From Hermodice carunculata (lineage: Eukaryota; Annelida; Polychaeta; Eunicida; Amphinomidae), in NCBI GenBank assembly GCA_964020975.1, contig OZ026622.1:89757462-89821461 (forward strand): 64,000 nt of DNA, written 5' to 3'. Below the pieces are notes generated by a model. That model was not told the origin of the DNA. It saw nothing but the letters and a program-made list of their open reading frames with translations, and searched no databases. A program made the position numbers and the translations under genes. Shown here one piece after another: positions 37,310-46,257 of the stretch; position 1 is the stretch's first letter; each line of letters opens with the position of its first letter.

Positions 37310-37537
37310 TAAATGTAGCCCTCGAATCTCGCATTTGTGTATTCATTGATATCATTTATAACGCTGTCTATTTACTAGGGTGACAGTGGAGGACCCTTAT
37401 TCTGTGATGGGGATGATGGTGTAACCTACATTGCTGGTCTTACCTCTTGGGGGAATGGGTTTTGCCGGACTACATACCCATCTGTGTACAGTAGGGTCAG
37501 CTACTTCAGGGATTGGTTTGATAAAGTCTTGAAGTGA
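26347..37537 (+). CDS. Secreted chymotrypsin-like serine protease (S1A), six coding exons
   Basis: Coding exons 26347-26389, 29746-29917, 30825-30915, 31828-32005, 33024-33172 and 37379-37537 join in frame (phases 1, 2, 0, 1, 0) into 263 residues. All introns are GT-AG. Residues 1-19 ([19 protein letters not shown]) are a signal peptide. A short propeptide ends RIPF before IVGG at residue 24. His65 (TAAHC), Asp117 (NDVGVIVL) and Ser214 (GDSGGP) form the catalytic triad. Cysteines match the conserved pairs 42-58, 136-201, 168-182 and 191-220 (chymotrypsin numbering). S1 pocket positions are Gly189, Gly216 and Ser226, so it is not trypsin-like; hydrophobic-residue specificity is likely. Role inferred: extracellular or digestive proteolysis. 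Two ATGs occur in tandem (26347, 26350); the first is used here. Introns total over 10 kb and are rich in repeats. Confidence 0.93.
27014..27490. repeat. Tandem duplication in protease intron 1, ~242-bp period
   Basis: Two copies share 'ATAGCTAAA.GCATACCAAA', 'GAAATATTTAAA.GGATTTAC' and 'GAAGATATTTGACT.AAGTTT'. The offset is 242 bases (27032 versus 27274). Confidence 0.92.
27763..27855. repeat. (TA)n microsatellite, intron 1
   Basis: Uninterrupted TA run of about 93 bases. The following ~130 bases contain a diverged 'GGCCAGATCCACTTCAACTC' motif related to 41.8 and 59.5 kb. Confidence 0.98.
28010..29745. other. Rest of protease intron 1
   Basis: A (TTTA)n-like tract lies at 28315-28365 and a poly-G run at 28371-28382. 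No further exon or transposon coding piece recognised. Confidence 0.45.
29746..29917 (+). CDS. Protease exon 2: propeptide, Ile16, catalytic His
   Basis: Acceptor TTTGATTTTAG, donor CC|GTAAGT. Encodes the activation junction [17 protein letters not shown], the first disulfide cysteines and TAAHC with the catalytic His. Confidence 0.93.
30522..30551. repeat. Perfect 12-bp stem-loop in intron 2
   Basis: TCTGTAGCGTCA (30522-30533) and TGACGCTACAGA (30540-30551) are exact reverse complements around a 6-base loop. The stem contains TGACG. Function unknown. Confidence 0.8.
30825..30915 (+). CDS. Protease exon 3
   Basis: Acceptor GGGTTTTAG, donor ATC|GTAAGT. Encodes [13 protein letters not shown] through HQISKFII, the strand before the 'HPDY' segment. 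A copy of dispersed repeat A begins about six bases after the donor. Confidence 0.88.
30922..31107 (-). repeat. Dispersed repeat 'A', partial inverted copy in intron 3
   Basis: The reverse complement matches 58840-59022 and, up to TTAGGACTACGGTT, 24220-24365. Its right-hand part (ATGGTAATGACACTGTCT) is shared only with the 58.6-kb copy. It begins immediately after the exon 3 splice donor. Confidence 0.88.
31498..31556. repeat. Short dispersed repeat, copy 2 (mate at 17178)
   Basis: Matches 17178-17232 with a few differences. It lies in intron 3 of the protease. Confidence 0.75.
31828..32005 (+). CDS. Protease exon 4: catalytic Asp
   Basis: Acceptor TTTCTAATAG, donor TATG|GTTAGT. Encodes [22 protein letters not shown] with the catalytic Asp, and [11 protein letters not shown]. 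Confidence 0.93.
33024..33172 (+). CDS. Protease exon 5: S1 pocket start
   Basis: Acceptor ATACCAACAG, donor CAT|GTGAGT. Encodes [28 protein letters not shown] and RGSCH, ending one codon before GDSGGP. Confidence 0.92.
33493..33690. repeat. Intron 5 repeat, copy 1 (mate at 35383-35560)
   Basis: Shares 'ATGGCAAAGAGAATT.AGCC', 'AAAATTCTACTTGGTGAC' versus 'AAAACTCCACTTTGTGAC', 'TTTT.GGGTCACC' and 'CTTGTCC..GTT.ATTGTTTT' with 35383-35560. The two copies flank the GATCAAAT-array element. Confidence 0.75.
33746..34825. mobile_element. 1.1-kb TIR element made of GATCAAAT/ATTTGTTC word arrays, intron 5
   Basis: The ends are inverted repeats: GGAACGCCGTTCCTTGTTTT at 33756 and its near-complement AAACAAGAAACGGCGTTCC ending 34814. 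Between them, short words GATCAAAT, ATTTGATC, GAACAAAT and ATTTGTTC, often joined as ...AAATCGATTT..., recur on both strands about every 12-25 bases. This gives dozens of small overlapping palindromes. Only about 34185-34325, the exact middle, is non-repetitive. No ORF. A (TA)n tract abuts the right end. Likely a non-autonomous DNA element; family not recognised. Confidence 0.7.
34820..34888. repeat. (TA)n microsatellite, intron 5
   Basis: TA run directly abutting the right terminus of the GATCAAAT-array element. Confidence 0.98.
34889..35950. repeat. Diverged tandem repeat, two units of ~700-780 bp, intron 5
   Basis: 'AAGGTGAAGGTCATTTGGCC' at 34894 recurs as 'AAGGTGAACGTCACATGGGC' at 35671. 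'ATTATAAGCCAAAATGTGTT' (35201) recurs as 'ATTATAGGCCAAAATATATT' (35856). The first unit contains the 35383-35560 mate of the 33493 repeat and an (AAAAC)n tract at 35578-35612. Confidence 0.65.
35951..37215. other. Rest of protease intron 5
   Basis: No exon or transposon protein recognised. The 85- and 75-codon - strand frames (36285-36542, 36539-36766) have no recognisable motif. Confidence 0.4.
37218..37305. repeat. (TA)n microsatellite, intron 5
   Basis: TA run of about 88 bases ending 73 bases before the acceptor of the last exon. Confidence 0.98.
37379..37537 (+). CDS. Protease exon 6: catalytic Ser and C-terminus
   Basis: Acceptor TATTTACTAG. Encodes [10 protein letters not shown], the SWGNGFC pocket wall, [14 protein letters not shown] and a TGA at 37535-37537. 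Confidence 0.94.
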   Translation, partial: GDSGGPLFCDGDDGVTYIAGLTSWGNGFCRTTYPSVYSRVSYFRDWFDKVLK

Positions 37538-37560
37538 AAACAAATTCAGCTAATTTCGTC

Positions 37561-37566
37561 AATAAA
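37561..37566 (+). terminator. Polyadenylation signal AATAAA of the protease gene
   Basis: Canonical hexamer 23 bases after the stop, followed within 30 bases by GTAAGTTGTACATGTTGTTT, a GT-rich downstream element. The 3' UTR would be about 45 bases. Confidence 0.75.
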
Positions 37567-37581
37567 TTGTTGAAATTCGTA

Positions 37582-39580
37582 AGTTGTACATGTTGTTTTA
37601 TCTCCAATTGTTTGGATTTGCCATGATTAATAACCCAAAAGACTCTTTTTGTGTACAACCACTCAACACATTTTAAGTAGGTAGACCAAGTGTATAGATA
37701 TGAACACAATAGATCCGCAAAATCAGTCAGAATGTGTAAGACTTTTATACCCTTCATTGACATTCTAGGGAATATCTTTCAAGAAACATATAAGTATAGG
37801 AAAGGGCAGAGCTGTGCAGATAAAATGGATACAGTAATATATAATCTGGATAAAGCTGAACCATTTGAAATTAATGTTTCTTCCCCGTCCATTCTTGACA
37901 GGGATAGGGAACTGCTGAATGTTATTTTTATTTTGACTGTTCGTAGGTTGAATGAAGATTTGGAATATATTTTCCCTGTACTCATTAAACGTTTGTGAGA
38001 TAATTCTCACAACCAAACATAAAAAGCTTTGTAGGGGAAGGGCTTTAATAAACTATTCGACAGGAAACATTTTGTTATAGTATACAAGGAGGAGCAACAT
38101 TGCTACATCTTTCGTGCAGTTCTGAACAAAAAAAAAACAACAAGAAACAAACAAACAAAAACGAAAACAAAACAAATACAAAACAAAACAAAAAAATCCC
38201 CCACATATAATCCAACCTCCATTGAAAATCCAGCCAGTCACTGTGTATGTCCAAACCTATACATAACTTGATAGACATTATTAAGTTTGATTGTAATATT
38301 TGAAAATTCAAGGCTTCAACAGCTAGCTTAAGTTATAAATGGCTCATCAGTAGGAAACCATCCAACAGTTTTGCAATCTTAATTCCCGGGCGTTTTGTTT
38401 CGTGATGACGGATTTTGATTGATTTAGCTTGTATGTGGTAAAGACAGCCGTCTCAAACTCGTCAATTTTGTGTTACATTTTAGCAACAGATATAGTATTA
38501 GAAACCTGAATATCAAAGAACACGCCTTTATTATCCCCATTCGTAGTATTGTAAACGGGTATATCTGGAGGCAAATTTGTTGAGCTATTTCAAGTAGGTT
38601 TCTTATATCTATGTCGAAAAATCGTCAATATATCTGGCATTGAACGATAATCATTTTACTGAAGGGGAAACTTACTTTCATTAATTTCTGCATAAATTCA
38701 TACTCAAACCAAGGAAGACATAAAGTAACTGGTAGAGTAAGCAATATCTACCCGCTGGGAGAGCTTCTGAATTTTTTATAATACAAATGTCCCAAATTGA
38801 ATGAAGCTATAATCAAGGGGAAAATATACTGTGCTGAATAAATTGTCTATGCTATGTATGATATTTCCTTTAATACAGTATTTAACAGACCAAAATGAGG
38901 TTTTTGTAAATGCATTTATATTTATATGTCTATGACTATTACGATTAAACAAAATTTTATGATTAATTTAGAGAGATGAATCCTGATTTTACAATGACGT
39001 TTATGTAATTTAGAAATCAAAGACAGAACAGGCATTCACGAGTGTTTATCAGATTTTTATGTAAACTTATTCTTACATATATCTTTAAGCACAGCTACTT
39101 CCCTGTTAACATTGGCCTTATGCAGTACATGTACATCATTATCTTGTCATGTGATTTATTTATGTCAAGTTTTTGTTGTTGTTGTTTTTTAATATTAATG
39201 AAATAATTTTGGAAAATAAGGTCAAAGTTATGACAGCCTTATCAATATTTGTTGTCACAAATCTTTGTTGGACATTTTGTAAAGCAATGCCCATATTAGG
39301 TAGTTTAGAATTATCAGTAAAAAGACGTTTCATGTTGCGTTGTGTTCAGTTTATTTCTCAAGTATTCTTTTGATATTTGTCAACCAAACTTTGCATATAG
39401 CAATGTTATTTTCGTTTTTCTCAGTTGAACAATAGTCACCAAAAGCTATGTACGTTTCTTTAAACAATGTCAATGTTAGGTCTGGGACTTACACGAATAT
39501 TTGTTCCTTGTTCATTTAATGTTCATATTATATTTAGATACCTTGTGAAGATATGTTTACAGCACTAGAAGGATAAGATA
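37582..39580. other. Intergenic DNA downstream of the protease
   Basis: An AAAC-rich tract lies at 38128-38195. A 102-codon open frame (37690-37998) has protein-like stretches but no motif or gene signals. Nothing else recognised. Confidence 0.4.
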
Positions 39581-39585
39581 CTTAT

Positions 39586-39970
39586 AGAAGGAGAGCAACA
39601 TAACTCTTACCACATAAACAAATCATTGGAATATGAAGCTCGTTTTCGAAAACTGAAAATACACCCAAAAGGTGCTGCAGGATGGCACGTATAGACATGA
39701 TAGAAGTTTGCAAATACATGAAAAGCACATATAACGTGAACAGGGAGCTACTTGTTAGAGACGAGGATGCATCAACAAGAAAGCATGTGTCCATTAAAAA
39801 TCGGTTTTGTAAAAGTACCAATGGACAGAGTTTCTTTAGTTTCAGGGTTGTGGATACTTGGTTCAACTTGCCAAACGGGGTTGTGGAATTACCATCCATA
39901 AACAGTTTTTCAGAACGTTCAGACAAAGCATTCTTCTTATTTATTGCTTACACAGTTTACAAATCATGAA
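39586..39970 (+). mobile_element. LINE pol C-terminal fragment (CR1-like)
   Basis: DMIEVCKYMKSTYNVNRELL, DEDASTRKHVSIKNRFCKS, FFSFRVVDTWFNLPNGVV and APSINSF-like LPSINSF match the region after the RT domain of CR1/L2-type elements ('GDMIEVYKxxxGxY...RG H..KL.K...R...F FSxRVVxxWNxLP...V.A.S...FK'). 5'-truncated, with frame damage upstream. Confidence 0.88.
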
Positions 39971-40017
39971 CCGAATTATGTTTTGGTAAGTCCAGCATAG
40001 GAAAGGACACGGGCTGC

Positions 40018-40430
40018 TTATAGGTGACCAATGCTTTTGAAAAAAGGATAAAATAAATTTTCATGCAGGTCTCTAGTTATTGTATTTCTAAAAAGTCTAT
40101 GCTTAATATACTATCTTATGCCATGGCTGTCCCTGCTTTCTTGGATTTCCGTTTGTGTATTATAAAATACCATAATCCAGATAAAGACCAAATCTATGAT
40201 AAGAACTTGTGTGCTGTGTATAGGCGACCAGTGCTATAGAAAAACGTATTTAATACATTTTCATGTTGGTGTTTAGTTATTGTATTTCTAAATAGCCTTT
40301 TTAGGATTTAATCTTGCCACATGGCTGTCCCTGCTTCTCTGGATTCCTGTTTGTTTATTAAAAAAGTGTAATCCGCATAAAGACAATCAAAATCTATGTC
40401 CATTTGTCCAGTTTTGTCCCTAAAACCCAT
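40018..40430. repeat. Tandem duplication, ~200-bp period
   Basis: Copies near 40021 and 40221 share 'TAGG.GACCA.TGCT', 'TTAGTTATTGTATTTCTAAA', 'CATGGCTGTCCCTGCTT.TCT' and 'ATAAAGAC'. Confidence 0.88.
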
Positions 40431-40946
40431 AATGCTTTAAATAAGACCTCAAGGGCTGACTGGATGCAAGTTTGTATCAAAGAATTCCTCTAGCTGTCTT
40501 AATTTATGAGTATTTGCCTGTTTATCGAGGTTCAAAGATGGTTCTAACTAATATATCTTTAACGATCTTGAAAGGCATGATAAGCAGATTTAAAATGGTT
40601 TATATGAATGTATTAGGTTTATCTTTTACTCTCTATGACTTTTTTGCTATATACATGTTTATTTAATATTTGTAGCATGGTATTGAGTTAATCACATTGG
40701 AGCAGTTAAAATTGAGAATCAAATTTTAAGATATAGCTACTACTTTTCAATTTGATTTGCTTTTAGGTACATTACATTTGTTTTGAATAGTTTGGATCAA
40801 ATAGGTTTTACAGAAAACTGTAATGCCAACTATCATTGAACTTCAATCCAGAATGAGTGCTCGAGGCCGACCTTGAACTGTTACTTTTCGCTAAATCAAA
40901 CATTTTATTCTCATGTGAAACAAAGATGAATTTGACTGCTCTTTGA

Positions 40947-41125
40947 TTACATGGTTGGCAGAGCGGTAACAAGCTCGCTTTTCACCTCTGCAGCCCCGGT
41001 TCGATTCATAGATGGGGAAGTAAGTGCAAAAAGTCCATACCACTCTGACTGTGCGCGGTGGTTTCATCAGAGTTGGGCAGTTTCCTCCACCAAACAATTA
41101 GAAACGGCAACATCTTTGCGGTAAT
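40947..41125 (+). mobile_element. tRNA-derived SINE
   Basis: The A-box-like TGGCAGAGCGG (about 40954) and B-box GGTTCGATTC (about 40998) sit about 45 bases apart, as in a tRNA-type internal RNA polymerase III promoter. The body between and after them (GCTCGCTTTTCACCTCTGCA; later GGTTTCATCAGAGTTGGGCAGTTTCCTCCACC) resembles SINEs shared among many marine invertebrates. No intact cloverleaf, so not a functional tRNA gene. The 3' boundary is approximate. Confidence 0.72.
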
Positions 41126-42057
41126 AGAGTGACTAATGAAGGCCTTGCCTGCTTTGCAATCCATGTAAAAGAAATGGGTTCACTCTTTTAATCACACTCA
41201 TAAACCGTTCCATACAGGTCAACAGCATCGAAATCATAAAAAACGAAAAAGACTGATATCGATGGACTAGGAGCTGACCTGCAAGCACATTAAACTGCAA
41301 ATGCCAAAGATTGTGATTGAAATCAGAAAGCAAACTTTGAAACGTATCTACCTGCATGAAAGGCCAGAAGCAAAAACAATTCTACAAACAAAAGCAACAA
41401 TACAACATCTTTTGTGACGTTCTGAACTTTAAACTAACAAAATAATGATAAAATATAGCATAATCTTATCTCTGTACACTCCATAGACATCTCAGTTACT
41501 CTCTATATCGAAACCCAGGTCCTGGTAAATCATCACCATCACAGAACAGGGACATCCACTGTGATGTTTGGAAGTAGAGAAAACCATCTCAAATGGCATT
41601 CACAAATATACAACTGATATATATGAAGAGCTCATCTCAACATATTCTCAAATATGAATGTATATGAGCAACCAGCATATTTGACGACACTATTATGAAC
41701 TTTAAATACGATACAATGAAAACAATGCAATACATGTCAAGATTTGGATCTAGTCTCTTAAACACATGGTTTTGTGTTCTATAAACAAACAAAACTTTTT
41801 CACTTTTTGTCCCTAACCATTTGCCAGATTCACTTCAAACTTAATGGGGTACGTGTATACCAACCATTTCCAACGACTTTACAAACTGTTATGCTCCAGT
41901 GATATGGTGACATTTTGATGGTTTTTGTTCATTGTTATTCAAAGTCTTAGTCTTGCTCTGCTCTGCAAACCTGCGCAGCTAATTGCTTCAATAGTGTATG
42001 GGGACATTTCTGATTATAAAAGTAAGAGTCACACAGTTCCTGGGTGACCTTAACCTT
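41126..42057. other. Noncoding stretch
   Basis: Contains a 'TTGCCAGATTCACTTCAAAC' motif at about 41823 related to the 20-kb repeat. No gene recognised. Confidence 0.4.
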
Positions 42058-42064
42058 ATTTCGA

Positions 42065-42290
42065 GACAGGCAACAGGCTGTAGGGACGAGGGGGGATTAG
42101 GGAAGGAGGGGAGGGGTTAGCGGAGGGTAGGGCCAGGGCTGTGGAGGGCAGTGAGGTGGGGCAGGGGGATGGTGGGAGGGAGGAGGCGAGACAGGCAGTA
42201 GGCTGTAGGGGGAGAGTAGGGAAGGAGGGGAGGGGTTAGCAAGGCAGCAGAGAGTAGTAAGGAGCAGGGGAGGGGAGAGAGGGTCAGAAG
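42065..42290. repeat. Leader tandem duplication, ~123-bp period
   Basis: 'GAGACAGGCA..AGGCTGTAGG' followed by 'TAGGGAAGGAGGGGAGGGGT' occurs at about 42065 and again at about 42188. It lies just upstream of the LINE ORF1, consistent with a 5' UTR or promoter made of repeated units. Confidence 0.85.
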
Positions 42291-42828
42291 GGCAGTAGTG
42301 GTGGGAAGCAGTATTGTAAGGAGGGTAGACCGGGCTTTCTGTAGGCAGGATAGAGGGAATAGGGTTAGGGTGTGTTTACCAGGGGCGAAGATTAGGGATG
42401 TGGAGGAGCGTATAGAGGGGTTAGTAAGATCTAGTGGGGAGTTTCCGAGGGTGGTGGTATGGGTAGGGACTAACGACCTAGTGGACAGAGAGGAGGGGGG
42501 GAGGAAGGGGCAGGGTGGGAACAGAGGTAGTGCTGGTGAGGTACAAGAGGCTGCTAGACAGGGTAGGACAGTTACACTGTGAGCCTCTTGTAATGGGGAT
42601 TCTGCCCAGGTTTAGAATGAGTGGGTGGGAAGCTAGCAGGATTATAGCAATAAATAGGCAGTGGGGAGGGTTGTGCAGGGAGAGAGGGTTTGCCTTCAGG
42701 GATGTGTAGGAGGACTTTGTAGGCAGGAGGGAGATGTTTGCGTGGGATGGTTTGCACCCGAGCCAGATAGGAGGAGACAGGTTAGGGCAGGTGTATGGTG
42801 AGTGGGTGCAACAGCAGCAGGAAAACTA
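42280..42828 (+). pseudogene. LINE ORF1: SGNH/GDSL-type hydrolase-like domain
   Basis: Reads AVVVGSSIVRRVDRAF (block I, with GSS in place of the usual GDS, Ser kept), VRVCLPGAKIRDVEERI, then VVVWVGTNDLVD (block III, GxND). After a frameshift it continues LVRYKRLLDRVGQ, PLVMGILPRFRM, SRIIAINRQWGGLCRERGFA, and after a stop, FAWDGLHPSQIGGDRLG (block V, Asp and His). The order of SGNH blocks is complete. Esterase-like ORF1 proteins are known from some CR1/L2-type LINEs; the role is not settled. It ends at a TAG at 42826-42828, inside the start of ORF2. Confidence 0.8.
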
Positions 42829-43445
42829 GGGAACCCAGCACCCATTCAAGAGGCTCAGACTGGCAGGGAGGGAAGAAGAAAGAAAGGAGAAAGGAAGGAC
42901 CAGGGGTCAAAGATAAGAGTGGGGTATGCAGAGGAGTTAGAGGAAAGATGGTTGATATTTGCATGGTAGCTGAAGAGAAAGACTTTGATGTAGTGGCCCT
43001 GACAGAGACACATTTAAGGGGAGGAGAACAGGACCAATTAGATATACCTGAGAGGTATAACTTCACAGGAAGAGGGAGGGCAGTAGGGCAGAGGAAGGGA
43101 GGAGGGGTAGGTTTTCTCATTAAGAAGGGAGTGAAGTGGCACAGGGTTGGGATTGAAGAGGATGAGAGCAGTGAGATTAGGAACGAGATACAGTGGATAT
43201 GAATAGAGTCACAGAGGAGTACGATAGCACTAGGGGTAGTATATGTAGGCAGAGAGGGATTACCAGAGGAATGGAACGACCAAGTGTATGAGCAGTTAAG
43301 AGCATGTGTCAATAGTGTACAGGAGCAGGGATACCAGGTCATGGTTGTGGGGGACTTCAATGGTCACATAGGAGATGGATTAGATGGGATTTATGGAGGT
43401 GATAGAGTCCAAAACAGGAATGGCAGGTACTTAGGTTCTCTAGAG
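42795..43445 (+). pseudogene. LINE ORF2 N-terminus: apurinic-type endonuclease
   Basis: Starts with a basic leader, then RGVRGKMVDICMVAEEKDF, DVVALTETHLRGGEQDQLDI, GGGVGFLIKKGVKWHRV, ALGVVYVGREGLPEEWND and VMVVGDFNGHIGDGLDGIYG. These are the catalytic Glu (TETH) and Asp-Asn (GDFN) motifs of the endonuclease that nicks target DNA. A single TGA near 43201 splits the frame. Downstream pieces GRYLGSLESLGYGF shift into another frame. Confidence 0.88.
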
Positions 43446-43462
43446 AGTTTGGGCTACGGATT

Positions 43463-43978
43463 TTGAATAGGGACATGCAGTGTAAAGGAAAGTGGACATG
43501 GGGTGCAGGTGACAGGAGATCACCAGGCAGGAGGGTTGTCGATCATGTGTTTACATTATCACAGCTGCTAGAGATAGCAAGGAAAAGGAAAAGAAAGGTG
43601 TACATGGCCTTCCTTGATGTGCGGAAAGCTTATGACAGGGTTTGGAGAAATGCACTGTGGGCTAAAATGGAAGTTTTAAAGGCTCTGTATGCAGATATAA
43701 ATTGTAGTCTCAGTATAGGAGATGTGGAAACTCACGGGGCAAGGTTAGACATCAGGCTAAAACAAGGTTGTGTGTTATCACCAATTTTGTTTGCCATGTA
43801 CATGAGAGAACTGGGAACTGAGCTGACAGAGAGCAATAAAGGAGTAACAATAGGAGGAGAAAAGATACCAGGGTTGTTCTTTGCTGATGACATTGTGTTA
43901 ATGGCAGATACAGGTAGAGAGTTACAGGAACTTTTGAGGTTTGAAGGGGACTATAGAGAAAAGTGGAGATTAGAGTAG
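43463..43978 (+). pseudogene. LINE ORF2: reverse transcriptase core
   Basis: KVYMAFLDVRKAYDRVWRNA (motif A, catalytic Asp), LKQGCVLSPILFAMYMREL (motif B), PGLFFADDIVLMADTG (motif C, ADD) and YREKWRLE. The frame opens with VVDHVFTLSQL about 20 residues before motif A. The first RT motifs are absent, consistent with an internal deletion joining endonuclease to RT. Confidence 0.9.
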
Positions 43979-44890
43979 AGTGAGAAGAAAAGTCAGTTCA
44001 TGGTCTTGGGGCAGAAGAGAAGACAGGAGGAGAAATGGATGGTAGGAAAGTTTAGGATACCAGAGGGTCAAGAGAAAGTCATCAGAATTGGAGAGGGTGA
44101 GTAGTACGAATATTTAGGGGTGAACATTAGGGTCACAGGACAGGCAATGTTTAAGTACTGTGTTGAGAAAATCAGACAGAAGGTGAATAGAGCAAAAGGT
44201 ATGATAAAGGTCACAGCAGGGAACAGCTTCAATAGATCATTCACAGGAAGGGTGCCGTGGGAACGTGTAGCCATACCTGGGATGTTGTATGGGGCAGATG
44301 TAACAGCCATTAGTGAGAAGGATATTGAATGGATGGAGAAGGCACAGAGGGAGATCGGGGAAATGGGTGCTTGGGGCACCACCGTGTGTAGCAACAGAGG
44401 CAGTGTTGGGAGAGTTGGGATGGTTACCAATAAGAGATAGAATAGCTAGGCTGGGGATATTTGCAACAGGTGAATGAAGAAAAATGGTGTAGGAAGGCGT
44501 ACATTGAGGCTCTCAGTGAAAATACAAAATGGGTTCAAGAAATAGACAAGTTAGCTGAGAAATATGAGCTGAAAGGGCCAGATGAGATTGAAGTGGCGTG
44601 GAAATCCTATACAGGAAAGGTGATTCAAGAGAAAATATGTGGAGCAGTGGAAAAGAGGGGTTGAGGAAAAAAGCACATTGAAAGCATATAGAGCTGTAGA
44701 CAAGCCAGTGAAGACTAAATGTTGGGATGGTAGCAAGGGGTCTAGATTGTTGTTTCAGGGCAGAGCAGGAGTGATCAATCTGGAGAAGAGGAAACTGAAG
44801 TGGACGAATGGGAGAGATGGGAAGTGCAGGGTGTGTAGGGAGGATGTGGATGAGACCATTGATCATATGATGACATGGTGTACAGGTTAA
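43979..44890 (+). pseudogene. LINE ORF2 C-terminus with zinc knuckle
   Basis: SEKKSQFMVLGQKRR, YEYLGVNIRVTGQAMFKYCV, NRAKGMIKVTAGNSFNRS, AIPGMLYGADVTAISEKDIE and ATEAVL-type pieces in another frame follow the usual post-RT order. It ends at KCRVCREDVDETIDHMMTWC, a CX2CX9HX4C motif like the C-terminal fingers of R1, I and LOA-type LINEs. Several frameshifts are present. Confidence 0.8.
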
Positions 44891-45330
44891 AGAGCGCTTA
44901 GAGAACAGCTGTTTGTATAATGGAGAACAAGAGATGGGCAGTGTAAAAGCTTAGAGCAAGTGAGGGACATGGAAGAAAATGATAGGTTAGCATGGATACT
45001 AGGATTGAAAGGCGATTTTCCAGGAAGTAGAGTTGGTTCAGAGTCAGTGAAAGGCTTCTTGGTGCAGTGCTGGGAGAGTAGGAATAATATCTTAGGATTA
45101 GTCATGGAAGAGAATAGAGGACAAACTTAGCAAGGTAAGGGAGAAGGTAGCCCTTATTAGTGCTCCCATGACCCTGCCAGGTGGCATCATCAGCAGGGTC
45201 TTTGGGTATGCCGAGCGCAAAGTTGCGACAGTAGGATAGGGCTTGCTTTTTTTTCCGTACTAAAGGCCACCTGACTAGCTACTAAGCTAGCCAGGACTGC
45301 GGCAGATAAGCAGAGTGCCACAGAATATTA

Positions 45331-46250
45331 TTACACATGGTTTCCATCAGAATGGTCTATGTCTGGTAAAGCTTTTGGTATCCCTGCCTTTCTTCAAATT
45401 GGAATGTCAATGGTTCATCTCTCCAAGATGTATTTAATATTGGTTTCATTGGTACATATCATGTGCCGCCATTGAGATGTAGGAAATATAATATTCAGTA
45501 GACCAGTACACTGGTGAGACTCCGGTGTTCTTCTATGTCTCTCTGGTCTCTCTGCCTGATCTTAAAGGCTACCTTGTCCTTTCTTACACAGTTTGCAAAG
45601 GGTGATTTCACCATCTACCAATTAAATTTTTTTACTTCTACTTGTTTTCAACACTCAAACTCTACACTAAATTGTTTACTGTCATTGATTATCTCACGTG
45701 TGGGAGGATGACTTGACTTCTAGTTATGACCTGTTTTAACCAGACTGTTCTATGCCACCTATGACAGTTTGTGGTAACTACTTAAGACACACAAGACATG
45801 CTTTCTTAGGTCAGTAACCAAGTAAACAAAGCTGAAATATAATTCCAAGATTTAAATACTGAATTTTACACCTCCATTGTCTTCACTTTATACAGAACTC
45901 AATGATTGTACTCTTTCACCTATAAATGTTCCATTGTAGTAGCTATAACAGGTGAAGTTACAGCTCATACAGGTATTTTACATCAATCTTCATAAATCCT
46001 TGATCTCATTCATCTACATCGAGATTGGATGAATGAAATCATTACATCATTGACTGGAATTCCCACACAATCATTTATAACAATGCAGTCTGGTTGTCAC
46101 TGCCTGGTAAGAATCTGTCCACTCAGTTTGATCCACACATTAAAATATTTGTTGTTTACTCATACTATATACCTTTAACTACACATAGTAATATACAATA
46201 TCTTATACTATACAACCTTAGCTCTACATAATGGTATATATAACTAATAT
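45331..46250. other. Noncoding stretch between the LINE and the inverted repeats
   Basis: No gene recognised. It could include 3' sequence of the LTR fossil to its right, but no LTR pair was found. Confidence 0.35.
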
Positions 46251-46257
46251 ATATAGA

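Larger units (their letters stand above)
42063..45330 (+). mobile_element. Purine-rich LINE with SGNH-hydrolase, endonuclease, RT and zinc-knuckle regions
   Basis: The + strand is strongly G+A rich from start to end, quite unlike its surroundings. Order of parts: a tandem-duplicated leader, an SGNH-hydrolase-like ORF1, an overlapping ORF2 starting at an ATG at 42795, an apurinic-type endonuclease, RT motifs A-C, a post-RT domain and a C-terminal CX2CX9HX4C. The sequence between the last endonuclease motif and RT motif A is much shorter than usual, so an internal deletion is likely. Frameshifts and stops make the copy inactive. The 3' UTR runs from about 45120 to 45330; no target-site duplication was identified. 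Clade not assigned. Confidence 0.85.

Noticed and set aside
37690-37998. 102-codon + strand frame downstream of the protease
   Set aside because: Some protein-like stretches, but no ATG-linked signals, motif or splice context; overlapping frames are also open on the other strand.
40950-41010. Possible functional tRNA gene
   Set aside because: A and B boxes are present but no acceptor stem or anticodon stem pairs; the downstream body is SINE-like.
42782-43360. 192-codon - strand frame rich in Pro/Ser/Leu
   Set aside because: Antisense shadow of the purine-rich LINE endonuclease; the + strand shows clear family motifs.
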